Shown in pieces: positions 49,511 to 60,292 of a stretch of DNA of 64,000 nt; position 1 is the first letter of the stretch, and each line of letters starts with the position of its first letter. The translations under genes and the position numbers were made by a program. The stretch spans positions 1,426,001-1,490,000 of the forward strand of contig CALYLX010000128.1 in assembly GCA_944990035.1 (NCBI GenBank), read 5' to 3'. Below the pieces are notes generated by a model. That model ran no database searches. It was not told where the DNA came from and saw only the letters and a list, made by a program, of their open reading frames with translations. The stretch is from Clitopilus passeckerianus. Taxonomy: Eukaryota; Basidiomycota; Agaricomycetes; Agaricales; Entolomataceae.

Positions 49511-51706
49511 CTAAACAGTACCGACATCCTTGCTGAAAGCATTGATTGGCTTGATCTCGGAAGCATCGGGTGCAAGGAGTTTAGCAGAGGTGACTACTGC
49601 TGGGCGGTGGGGTGCAGGACCGCTTGAGGCAGGCTTCCACTCTGTGAGCCATTGTTTGAAGGTGGCAAGAGCCTGCTTTTGAACAGCTCCGACGGTGGGA
49701 TCGATAGCGCCAGATGCAGCACCGAGATCAGTGCAGTGGAAACCGTCACCAAGAGCGATGGGTTGACGAGGAGTGCTTGGGACTGTATGGCGGGTAGCAG
49801 AGACAGTAGCATCCTTCCAGGGATCACGCTGGCCGTTGGCGAAGAAGAGACGGTCAATCTTAACGTTCCAGCCCCTGTATTTCAGGTTGGTCTTGGCCAT
49901 CCAGAGCTCTGACTGAAGAACAGAAGGTGCCTTGGGGAAGGCCTTCGGGTACATGTACGAGCATTGGCGCTAAGATGACGGAAGGATTAACAAAAAGTCC
50001 AACAACCTCTGGGAAGAGAAGACTTACGAGATCATAAGGCGGCTGTACAAGGCGAGTGACCAGAGTTGGTTGCCAGATTGGGGCACCTTCTTGGAGGTAT
50101 CCAACCTCGTTGCAGCTGTGTAATAAGTGGGTCAACCAACCAGCCACTTGCAGCAGTTCAAACTAACATACACAATCCAGAACCAAGAGCGCCATGAGTT
50201 GTTGACGCTGATATCAGTGTAGATAGTCGCGTTTCGGTCGTATGTTCCCAAGCAAGTCCTGGATATTCGATCAGAACATTTACCTCCACTCAGGATATCA
50301 AACTGCTCACTCAGGGTCCACATCTCCGCAAAGCGATGAGTAGTACTTGTTCTTGAAGTAAGCAGCCCAGGTAGGGAGAGCATGAGCCAAGCCCCATCCT
50401 TTGGCAGGAGCAGAAACACCGTCCTTGACCTCCAAAGCGTCGCAGAATGCGTAGAACTTGGAGGTAGGGCCAGATGTCGGCTGCAGCGATTGCCAATCCC
50501 AAAGGTTGTTCCTCACTGATCAAACCGCGGTTAGCATACTGGTTTCAGATATATTTGCTAGTCACTCACAAGCGCCGGCGACGTCATCCAAATGGCTGAC
50601 AGCACTCAGACCAAAGGCATCCTTGATCTCGTTAATTGCAGTCTGATTGTGGCCGAGGAAGACCTTGTCAATGTGGGTGATAACGGCCTCGACATCAGCT
50701 GAACAGTTCGCGGGCATATGAGTCCTGATAGGCTCGAAATATTCCCAGAAGTTGCTAAAAAGAATAGAAGTTTAGAAGAGCAAAAGAATGCACGAAGGTC
50801 AGAAGCATACAGAATAGCCTGAACGACAGCAGAGGATGCATATCCTGCGAAGAAGACACCGGGTTTGCTGTAAGAGAGTCATATCAGCTTGGTTCTCCCC
50901 ATTCTAGATTGTGAGCATGCGTACTTGACCATAGTCCAGCTGACGAGAGCACCAGAGTAGCTTCCACCGATCAAGAGCCAGGGTGCTTTGTCGGGGGTCA
51001 ACTGATCTCCACCAGGCATTGGGAGGTTGACAGTTTTAGCGAAGTAAACCAAGTCATCGACGGCCTGCTGAAGGGTGTGAAGCTTCAGGGATTCGTCGCT
51101 GAGGTCAGGACGGGGGTTACTGAAGCCGTAGAAACGGTGCTCCAGAACAATGGTGGTAGCATTTTGTTGCTGGGCTGGTAGGAAATGAATTTCACGAAAG
51201 TTACGGCCCAGATTCACCACATACCAATCAACCCGTTAATAGTCCTGTTGGTCAGGTAGGTGTAGTAGCCTGTGATTGTGTGAGAATTCAGTGCATCAAA
51301 ACGAGTTTATATTCAATACATACCATCGGCATTGCCTTCACCAGGGGTCATGAGAATGACAGGTCCACCTTGAATTGGCCTTGTGAGCATTGTTTGGCGA
51401 AACTGACGTATTATAAACCTTACCTGGTTCATAATATTCGTAGGTGTGCCAGAACCTCTGCTTGAAAGTACCCAAGGACGGGTTGTTGTGGTCAATCAAT
51501 TGGTCGAAGTAGTAGGTGGTGTTATACGGAGGAAGCTCAGTTCCATCCCTGCTAACAACAGGAAGATCTGCCTCTGGCATAGCCACCCTTGGGAGCGTCG
51601 GGTGGGGCATGATGTTGGCGTGAGCGCGTCCATCTGGTAGAACAGCGACAGCGAAGCGGGGCAGAAGCAGAGCAACTGCAGCGAGCGAGAACGCACGGAA
51701 ACCCAT
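49511..51706 (-). CDS. Secreted S28 serine carboxypeptidase, copy B
   Basis: A tandem paralogue of the previous gene on the same strand, with the same predicted acid Pro-X carboxypeptidase activity. The start MGFRAFSLAAVALLLPRFAV is a signal peptide. It keeps the block YYFDQLIDHNNPSLGTFKQR identical to copy A. IVLEHRFYGFSNPRPDLS, IGGSYSGALVSWTM (nucleophile Ser), FFAGYASSAVVQA, RLFFANGQRDPWKDATVS (Asp) and GFHCTDLG (His) complete the catalytic set. The C-terminus, KPINAFSKDVGTV, ends at 49511. Intron positions match copy A wherever I could compare them, so the pair arose by duplication of the genomic gene. The signal peptides and C-terminal tails have diverged most. A TATA-like ATTATATC lies around 51770 on the minus strand. 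Confidence 0.91.
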
Positions 51707-52394
51707 CGTTCAAGAATGGGTTGGAAGGGCAAGGGTGAACCAGAGGGCAGCTTTCATCTCATAAACCCTTGATATAATCCGCGGCAATGGGTGCTGAAGG
51801 ACGCATCCCGCCCGCCGTACTATGATGCTATCTGCACCATGTGGACGTGTATCACCAAAGATCCCCAGAGCAGGCGGTATTGCCCAGTTGAGATCAAGCA
51901 GCCTCGCTACCCCCGATAACCTGATGCTCATGAGAGCGTTGAATACAAGAGACATCAGGAGACATCTTATCAGCGTCGAATTATATGTGTCGCCATGTGC
52001 TACGAACATCGGCAAGTCATGGACCGGGAATCGCGGGCAGGCTTTCGCAGACTCATCCTCGAGTTTCAACGCGTCTAATGACAGATGCAGGGTCGCGAGG
52101 TGTCAATATGGCCCGCCTTTGACTCTGGATCGCATTTTCCATTGCTTTTCGGAGAAAAAAGAAGTTGGAAATGCACGGATCTAGCATTGGTGGCCGGTTG
52201 CACGACATACACTTCTGATTACAGCTGTCAATTAGAAGCACATCCCTACAAAGCAATCGAAGTTTTCTGTCGATCACCGGCTTCTGTTCTTTAGCATAGC
52301 AAAAAACATATGCCCTGCGCTGTCTAAGTGGATTGACAGACGAGTCCATGAGTACGGAAGAGTACCGCGTCAGACTGGTCCGGATCTCAGAACG
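51707..52394. other. Spacer upstream of S28 copy B
   Basis: About 690 bases between the S28 promoter side and the TEX1 3' end. The 119-codon open frame at 51710-52069 has no resemblance to a family. No repeat or RNA gene seen. Confidence 0.5.
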
Positions 52395-52410
52395 CTAGGG
52401 TCTTCGGACA

Positions 52411-53891
52411 CTATTCGAGCAATCCAAACATGCTGACCGTCGAGACAGCAGCAGCTGGGGTTTGGCATCCTTCGGAATAGGAATATGACCACAATACGCA
52501 ATGACGTATTTAGACGGGTGCCAAGCCACGGTTGGGGAGGGTGCAGGGGCAGGGACACGATGGATGGGTGCTGCAGTCTCGGTCGCACACTATATAAACT
52601 GTCAGTGTCTAGACCGTCCAGAAGTTGCACAGGAGACATACTATATCGATATACTTCCCTGAGCTGGCAATCGCTAAGTATTCACCATCAAACGAGAAGC
52701 TGACTGCATTGACGCTGTGTCTAAGAAGAAAACATTAGCCGAATCCAAGAGAACAGACCATTCAAGAAACTCACTCGCATGCAGATATCGTTCTGGCACA
52801 GACCCAGTCACTTGTGTCAATTAGATTGACGATAGAATCACTGCCGCCCGTGGCTAGATATCTGTTAACAGTCAGTTCATGGCCAAATCACCAAGTTCGG
52901 CATACTGACTTTCCACGGGGATCAAGTGCAACAGTTAAGCATCCGCCGACATGTGTGGCGAAGCTTTCCAGTTTAGTAAGGCTAGGGTAGTTCACAATAT
53001 GGACGGCAAAGTTCCCCGTGTAAGTAGTCACAAGGCCGTTCCCAGCATGGTTGAAGATAGCGTTAGATGCTTCATACTAAAGATATGTCAGAATGGGCAG
53101 ACACAATCGAAAGGGGAGTGTTGTTACTGACATTGACGTCCCGGTTTACGTGATTCCACTGCTCTTTAGGATTATCTCCTTCTTTTCCATACTCCAAGAA
53201 ATAGACTTTAGATTTGACTGGTGGGAGTGGTGCCGTTATGTATAGGAGTGTTCGACCGTCCGATGAATAACCTGTCTGAACAGGAGAAACCTTCAACGAG
53301 ATTTGTTGTATGGAGCGACTTTCTGTCAGATCCATCTACAGTGAGTTTTCTAGTACCAGATTATGTGTGAAAATGCTTACGCCGTGCATCCCAAAAGACA
53401 ATTCTGCGGTCCTTCTGGCTAGACGTGCAGAACAGATCAGGATGAGTCGGATTCCACGAGACATAGTCGACTTCGTCTGAATGTCCTCCTGAGAATATTG
53501 TCGCAGAACGAGGCTCCATCTTCAGCATTCGTCAGCCTGGTAAACACTGAGTCACAAAGGAAACTCACACTCTTATCCGGAGACCAGACTCTGGTGTTCT
53601 TGTCAATGCCCACAGCAGCCAACTTCTTCCCATCGCAACTCCAGGCAACATGTGTCATGGCATTTGGGACCGTAAACTTGTAATCTCTGGGCTTGAACGC
53701 TGAGAATGTTGGAGGCTATGAATGGGATTTGATATCGTCCATAAGCCAAGGATTCACTGGTTGGCGACTATGACTGGCCCTACATGAATGCCTCGTGTTG
53801 CAAACGTGGTATGTGGAGGTGGAGATGGTGGGCGCTGAGGAGGCGGAAGCTCATCGTTGTCGTCTTTCGATGGATTTGGTGTCGAGGACAT
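52411..53891 (-). CDS. THO/TREX complex subunit Tex1/THOC3, WD40 protein, frame broken near the 3' end
   Basis: A WD40 beta-propeller of the THO complex, which couples transcription to mRNA packaging and export in the nucleus. The start MSSTPNPSKDDNDELPPPQR (ATG 53891) is a Pro-rich leader. WD repeats follow: MTHVAWSCDGKKLAAVGIDK with TRVWSPD; GGHSDEVDYVSWNPTHPDLF with CTSSQKDRRIVFWD; QTGYSSDGRTLLYI; GGCLTVALDPRGKYLATGGS; and HSVNAVSFSFDGEYLAIASS with GKYIDI. The last exon reads CATETAAPIHRVPAPAPSPT, then VAWHPSKYVIAYCGH. The expected C-terminus, VSTVSMFGLLE, is reached only if one base is restored at the GGGG/TTT runs 52457-52463. As written, the frame would end at 52395 instead. About eight exons, GT-AG. 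Propeller order and the ICATET block make THOC3 more likely than any other WD40 family. Confidence 0.87.
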
Positions 53892-54142
53892 GGTTTTACT
53901 GAACAAGGGGTTGTGCTTTAGCACTGATCGTAATGAGAGAAAGTGTTGCTGGCGCGTAACAAAACAAGGCAAAATACTGGGAGACCTTGCGCCACCAAAG
54001 GTGCCTTGCAGAATAGATTACATACAATTCAAAGTAATAAAAAGTAATAATACACAGATTCCTGTTACAATGCAGATCTCAGTTGAGACACATATGTCCG
54101 ACGCCAACGTTGAATTGTCAACCCTTCGAGCCTATTCATTGA

Positions 54143-55533
54143 TCACAACTTGGAATGTCGTTGGCCGTCAGGCTTCGCTGAGTATAGGGACTGTAACCAT
54201 TCATCCACTTTTTTGGTTACTTCATCCTTCGCCTCTACGAGTATCCAATGACCCTTTCCCTCGAGTGCAACTTCTTGGTATCTTTTAATGAACTTCCTCG
54301 CTTTTCCAATGACGAAAGGGGTACATGTGGCATCTTCCGTTCCCCATAGGAAGAGTACAGGGAGATCCGGGGGAAGATTTGAATGCAAGGCCGCAGCTAT
54401 TTGATCGTTTAAGTGGCCATAGGTGTGTAGTATAATAATTGCTGTCACCTTTCTCTTCGTCAAATCGGAATTTTGATGTGCGATAATAGTTCAGGGGGCC
54501 ATTCATACCAGCCTTCAGCGTTTGATTGTATAAGGCAAGTTCCTATCAATCGTAAGCATGGTGGAGGATTGCGGCAAATATCCTGCAAACCTCTTTCGTG
54601 AGAATAGATGTTGGAGGTTCGAACTCCTTTGCGAGTAGCTTCTGGAGTCCACCTCGCTCGAAGTATTTTAAACCCTTACCTGGTGTGGCAAATGTCAGGG
54701 ATAGGAACTTTGGTAGCTACAGGAAGGAATGAGTTTTATACATTGCATAAATTGTAGACACTTCCCACTTACTTGGGCTTCTATCCGTGAATTGGTTTTC
54801 AGGTCGGCAAAGTCGGCTTGATACCCAAGGTTGGGAGCAAGTTTGCCTACTTCCTCCACCGATATATATCGCTGTGACGGAGGGGTATACGGCACGTTCA
54901 TTCTGGAGAGATTCTAAGCAATTGAAACGCGAAGTCATCACAGAGACACACTTACATGACCAAGGCGCATAGTCGCTCAGGATACCACAGAGCAAAGCGT
55001 GCTACCGTAAAAGCACCCCAGTCATGGCCGACAAGAACCTGTCAACTAGGTCTATAACGCTCGGCATGTAAACAGAGCATGAAGACCAACAGCTTTCTGA
55101 ATTTGAAGCAGTTCCAAAAGTGCTGCTAAATCTCCGCATAACTTCTTTGTAGAATACTCAGATGGATCACTAGGTTTGTCTGTTGCTCCATACCCCAGCA
55201 TGTCGGGAACAACCACACGGTAACCCGCGAGAACCCAAGGGTTAATTTGGTAGCGCCAGCCATACCTGCGAGTACAGAAACAGTTGAGCTTCTACTAATT
55301 TACACAGAGAGCTCGAAGTACCAAAAGTCAGGAAATCCATGGACACAAAGCAGGGTTTTCGAACGTCTGGGGTCGTAATGGGCCGGTTTTTGATCAACCT
55401 AGGGCAGCAAATTCAGTTGGATGCGGCACAATAGCTTTTCTTAGATATTCACAAAATGGTATGTACGCCCAGTAGCAAGCCTTTCAGTTCTATGGTTGAA
55501 ACTAGAAGGATCGAGAGGGTTCATGCTGTTCAT
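54143..55533 (-). CDS. Alpha/beta-hydrolase, epoxide hydrolase type
   Basis: Soluble epoxide hydrolases add water to epoxides through an aspartyl ester. ATG 55533 gives MNSMNPLDPSSFNHRTERLA and then TGRTYHFVDQ across the first intron. The core shows LLCVHGFPDFWYGWR (oxyanion HGFP), VVVPDMLGYGATDKP, then VLVGHDWGAF with the nucleophile aspartate in GHDWG. A lid region contains a Tyr-rich segment (GMNGPLNYYRTSKFRF). The acid and base are in LFLWGTEDATCTPF and GKGHWILVEAKDEV. The protein ends GQRHSKL at 54143; the last three residues resemble a peroxisomal PTS1 signal (SKL), which is notable. About eight exons, GT-AG, all in frame. Related haloalkane dehalogenase-like folds exist, but the HGFPDFWYGWR block favours epoxide hydrolase. 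Confidence 0.87.
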
Positions 55534-55791
55534 AGTAAATGAGATCCGGTAAAGGCAAATAGCCGGGTCATTGGGTATATGGTGCGGAGTTTTAAAAATG
55601 ACCGGCAACTGACGACGTATCTTGTTGAGCAACCAGTCGGCACCGCAAGAAAGCTCAGAGTCGACAAAGACGCTTTGTAATTCCTTATTATCTCTTCTTT
55701 CACTTTCACCACCACCTTCAAGCTACTTTTTGCCACTCTTTGCAATAATTAGTGGTCAAATTACAGCCAATTTTGAATTTACAACATAAAA

Positions 55792-55852
55792 GTAAGCGCT
55801 TTGGAGTTCAGCGCATTTGTTACGACTTTGTAAACTAACTTCTTTCTTGCAG
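55792..55852 (+). other. Intron in the CASC3 5' leader
   Basis: A GTAAGC donor at 55792, a CTAAC branch-like site and a pyrimidine tract before AG at 55852 form a complete intron ending 13 bases before the CASC3 start codon, in non-coding leader sequence. Confidence 0.6.
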
Positions 55853-55865
55853 TAGAAAACCTGAA

Positions 55866-58376
55866 ATGCCCACTGCTGTTACCCAACCTTCCAACAAATC
55901 AAATGGCAAAGTTCCTGTCGCCGAGAAATCCCGCAGTCCAAATAGGAAAAGGAGAGTTATTAGGCGCAGGGGGAGGAAGGACAGTTTTGGCAGTGACGAT
56001 GAAATAGAGCGAGAGCTGGGCACAGACTCCGAGTCCGACGACGATGCATCCTCAGTAGGCTCAGTCTCTGATTCTGACACTGAACTAGTCTCAGAAGATG
56101 TGGCCACCAACGGTCGTACTGGGAAGACAGCTTCAGACGATAAATCATCTCCAAAGCCCAGTGGCCAGCCGGAATCATTCTTCGCAACCACTGGGAACTG
56201 GTCTGAGATGGTGGCCGATGAAAACACCAACGGACCTGCGGAGCTCCCTGTTATCGATTTCGCAGACTTTGACGGCAATGCCTCGGCTGAGGCTCCAACC
56301 CGGTCCAAGAAGTCCAAAAAGGCTGCGAAAACCCATGATGTCAAGGTCGAGGTACCCAGGTCTGCACCCAGCCCTCCCTCAGTATCGTCTACTATCACGG
56401 AGGAGGCAACTGAAGAACCTGCGGGCGCCCCTTCCACTTCGGTCCGCCACAACCGAACTCCTTCAGCCCCACGCATTGCTGGGCAATCAGCTCGCCAGGC
56501 TTACCAGCAAAAGGCTGGAAACTGACCCTTCCTTTGTTCCTACTGTGGGTGGATTCTGGGGCCATGACGATCGCTTGCTCGACAAAGACCTACGTAGCCT
56601 CAGTGGATGGTGGAGAGGTCGTTGGCAGAATCGTGGCAGGGGAAGAGGTTTCATGCCTGGAAGAGGTCGCGGGGGTATGAACGGTTCTCCTTCCTCGCAC
56701 GGTGCTGGGATACCCGTGGATGAGAACCTACCTCCCATTGAACGGACATGGGGTCATGATGGATTTGAGGAGCTCAAGCAGCGGGAGGAACAGCGGAGGG
56801 CTCAACGGGCTCAACGTGTCCAACAACAGCCACCTGCTCCTCCAAGTCCCGCTGCCCGTGGAGGCAGGGGAGTTGGAGGCCTTCGTGGTGGTGCTCGTGG
56901 TGGTGGCTCTGTCGGGGTGGTCTTACTGGACGTGCTGCAGCCGCAAATTCGGGTCGTATTTGGTACCAGCAAAAGCCCGAATTGATGTGGACAAAACAAT
57001 CAGAAAACTACCTTTACTTCGAGCATGATCCGGGAATGAGACGAAAGCCTGGTCAGGGATCTGCCATTCATGTCAAGATTCCTGGGAAGGAAGGCACGGT
57101 AGTTAAATCCGCGAGGGTTCAGATCCATGTCGAGTTCCCGACCTCGAAAGGCGTAGCCGAGGGTCCTGATGGAGAAGAACGAACTTATGCCGTTCGCCTG
57201 CCGAAAGCATCGTCCTGGAAGGACATCGAGGAGAAGAAACCCGAAGCTCCAAAGACAGAAACACCGTTGGAGGAGGTCTTTACTGTTCGGCCATCACTGG
57301 TGGAAACAGTACCTATTCCATTGCCTGAACCCGGGTCTTCGACGACAGTTTCTATTGCTGCTGCTGTGACTGCACCTCCCCCCATTATTCCGCCGACAGC
57401 ACCACCCGTCGCGACATCACTTTCTCAACCCACAGAATCCGTGCGAACGCAGCTGGAACAGATCACACCAGACCATGGACCTTCTCCACCTCTGGTTCGT
57501 GCTCAGACCGAGGAAGCTGTTCTGAAGAATCCCCCTCCACCATCGGAGCCGCAACCAGAGCAAACTTCGGCTCCCGAGGTCCATTCCACGCAGCAACCAC
57601 CTCCAGCTCCGCCAGTGCATGCGGCAGTCTATACCCCGCCTGTCCAGCCCTCCCCAGTGTACGGTTCACCTTATGCCTTCCCTCCCGCTCTTCCTCCGGG
57701 CATTGCTCTCAATCAACATGGTGTACCGTACGAACTGGCTACAGGACGGCCAGTCTACCTCCCACCGCCTCCTCCACCTCTCTATAACCCTCGCCCAATG
57801 ATGCACACGCCATCCCCTAGTGTCCACAATGTGCCATTCATGCCAAATCACCACCCACCTCATCCCGCCGTCTCCCCCGACTTCCATGCGCAGCAATCAT
57901 CTCAGACACCTCCCATGAACGCCTTCATGGATCCCATGTCTGGGGCTCCCATATTCTCTTTCCCTCGCCAAACCTCTCGCGTCGAAATACGTGCTCCGAA
58001 CGCAACCTACATGGTCCCACCGCCACCTCCTCCCGAGTCTGGTCCGGTAGAAGTGAAGCCGGTGACGCATCCAAAGTCACCCACGTCGCCTTCAATGCGT
58101 CGTACCTCGAGCCTGCGCACATCTGCAGCAACTTTCGAACCCTCTCCTCGAGGAGCTGCTGATCCCAACGCCAACAATGGGTACTTCACTCCTGAACCAC
58201 CCTCGTACGCGCCTGTAGATGGGTCGGAAGCTGGTCCATACCAGTACCCACAGCAGCAGTACTACTACCCGAATCCCTACTACAACCCCTACGTGGACAT
58301 GTCTCAAGTTGGGCAACCTTATGAGATGTACCCCACGGACGGTTACACACCACCCCAAGGCACTGTGTATTACTAG
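55866..58376 (+). CDS. CASC3/MLN51 (Barentsz) exon-junction complex protein, two frame breaks
   Basis: CASC3/Barentsz binds eIF4A3 in the exon junction complex through its Btz (SELOR) domain. The N-terminus MPTAVTQPSNKSNGKVPVAE is followed by basic RKRRVIRRRGRK and acidic repeats. The Btz domain reads DPSFVPTVGGFWGHDDRLL, then a Gly/Arg-rich loop, then ENLPPIERTWGHDGFEELKQ, all diagnostic. A long Pro-rich tail (56980-58370) ends GYTPPQGTVYY. The coding part has no introns, but three frames are used in turn. One extra base lies in the A run 56509-56512 (QAYQQ to RLETDPSF). One base is missing in the G run 56914-56917 (GGSVG to GLTGRAAAN). The two cancel, so the first and last frames agree. I read it as one intact gene with two sequence errors; the long intronless body makes a splice explanation poor. 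Confidence 0.86.
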
Positions 58377-59105
58377 ACCTACATTACACCCACTCATCAA
58401 TCATCCTCGCATTTTTTTTAACATCACATCTTGTTTTCTTTCACGTGTTCCTGACTGACACTGTTCTCCGGGTAATTATGGTTGCAAATTTACATTCTTC
58501 TCACTCGCAATTTCTTTCATCGCATGCACCTATATCACTAGCAACATTCGTGTAGTTACGGACTTGTGCTTTGTGTTCTCTTCTCCGTCAGCACTTTGTT
58601 TTGTTTTGTTTTTATGCCAAATCCAATTGTTATCACTAGGTTCTTGTTCACGCGTTCACGATTCATCCATCCAATATACATTAGTAGTACTAAATTATTT
58701 GGTTTTTGCTGTTGTAGTCTAGTACTATGAAATATTTCTTTCCACTCCAACACGAAGCACATTCCTGATGGTTTCGATCGATACACGAGACTGAGGCATG
58801 GTAGCAATGAGGTAGGCAGTATTTGATGGGCTCCGTTCTCCTACCAGTGGAAGATTCCCCTTCAACGCTCAATCCAGCCAGATGCCTTCAAGAAGCCCAA
58901 CGAGTGCGTACAAACGTTCGTGCCAGAGAGAGAACGTTCCCACTAACGAACAAAGTTCAGTCAAACCCATAGCCAAATGGAGTCGTCAGTTTCTTGCACA
59001 TTTTTCATCCAAAAGTCGTTATTCATATATGGTCAATAACCAGCATTTGCCATTCCGGAAGAACCAGCCCAAAACATAGTAGACGCAAACGCCACATCGC
59101 GGAGA
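58377..59105. other. Spacer after CASC3
   Basis: About 730 bases, T-rich at first (probable CASC3 3' UTR near 58410-58620), then no recognisable gene before the unknown gene at 59106. Confidence 0.5.
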
Positions 59106-60074
59106 ATGGAGAAGAAAACTCGTTCAAAGACGAATGTAGCAACTTCGCAATACGCACCGAGCAGCGGGTACTGGAGCCCAGATGTTCGAAACGAGTCATC
59201 GTTATACACAGACCCGGACGAGCTCGATTCGGTGTCGTACTCTGAATCTACTGCTACAACCGGGTGGTGGCAGTTTGCCAGAAGTGGGAGTAGCGGGAGG
59301 AGCAGCGTAGGTTCATCGCAGATGTCCGTGAAGACCAAAAAGAGAATAAGCCCGAGAAGCACACAAACAGGAAAGCTGCGAAGACGAGAAGAGGGGAGAG
59401 TTCAGGACGAATTTTGGAACCGGGGGAGTGGCGCAGAGCTAGCGCGTTCGCCAGTGCCAATTAAGAGGAACAATGGACATGGCAGCATCTCGTCCCAGAA
59501 CGACATACACGGGAATGATCATGAAGATCTCTCTTTGCGATCATATGGCTATTCCGCATCTTCGACTTCGGGCCGTTCAACATCATCGACAGCGACATAT
59601 GGAGGACTGGAATATCCACGGAGGGACTATCGCTACAACATGGCAAAGCCCGGGTACGAACGGGTGGATGACAATGGGTGGGCACGTCGGTCTCCGGGTG
59701 AAGTTGTTGCTGACGTTGGGTCGTTTTACTACGGGCTCTCCCCGGCGGCAGCGCTGTTGATGCCTTCATGGTACAGCGCTGAGAGGGGTGGGTGGGTCGC
59801 TGGTTCCCCTACACCGCCGAGCGTTGGTGCAGGCTCGTACATAGCCTCACCTGCACAAAAGGTGTATTACCCTGAAGCATCGTTGTCGGGCCGAGGTGTG
59901 TTTGGACGCCCAGCTTACATGCACGCGGGGTCAATTTTTGATCAGACCATAGACGCTGACACATTATCAACATTATCATCCGACAACGGCGACGACGATG
60001 AGGACTCTTTATGGTCGTACGATAGCGAGTCGTCGTTCGATTCCGATATTTCCAGTGACATTTCGGACTATTAG
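59106..60074 (+). CDS. Unknown intronless Ser/Gly/Tyr-rich protein (322 residues)
   Basis: I do not recognise this gene. A single open frame of 322 codons begins MEKKTRSKTNVATSQYAPSS and ends DSDISSDISDY. An aromatic-acidic block (YTDPDELDSVSYSESTATTG, then WWQFARSG) precedes a Ser/Arg-rich basic region (KTKKRISPRSTQTGKLRRRE). Near 59690-59780 lies the most ordered-looking part: SPGEVVADVGSFYYGLSPAA then ALLMPSWYSAERGGWV. The last 40 residues are strongly acidic with Ser/Asp repeats. There is no signal peptide or membrane helix. In a region where every gene except CASC3 has many introns, an intronless frame is unusual. Length and biased but non-repetitive composition favour a real gene over a chance frame. 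Confidence 0.6.
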   Translation: MEKKTRSKTNVATSQYAPSSGYWSPDVRNESSLYTDPDELDSVSYSESTATTGWWQFARSGSSGRSSVGSSQMSVKTKKRISPRSTQTGKLRRREEGRVQDEFWNRGSGAELARSPVPIKRNNGHGSISSQNDIHGNDHEDLSLRSYGYSASSTSGRSTSSTATYGGLEYPRRDYRYNMAKPGYERVDDNGWARRSPGEVVADVGSFYYGLSPAAALLMPSWYSAERGGWVAGSPTPPSVGAGSYIASPAQKVYYPEASLSGRGVFGRPAYMHAGSIFDQTIDADTLSTLSSDNGDDDEDSLWSYDSESSFDSDISSDISDY

Positions 60075-60292
60075 TTACATTGTATTTTATTTTACAAGAA
60101 ACGGATGTTGTACAATTGAACGGAGATTTGAATGGATGTTTTGCCGAGAAGCCGGGGTGTCACATTGAATTACCTTAGGTACAGTTGTTTGACTCAGCTC
60201 ACCCACCACACACTCTCTCTTATGTCCTCAGCCGGCTTTTATCCATCGAGGTACTGTTGTTATTTTTGTTTGCAGTCGACCACCATCTCTCA

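Noticed and set aside
51710..52069. A 119-codon open frame upstream of S28 copy B.
   Set aside because: Composition and residues show no known domain; better read as promoter sequence.
59461..59769. Open frames on both strands inside the unknown intronless gene.
   Set aside because: Shorter than the 322-codon frame and lacking its coherent composition; treated as shadows.
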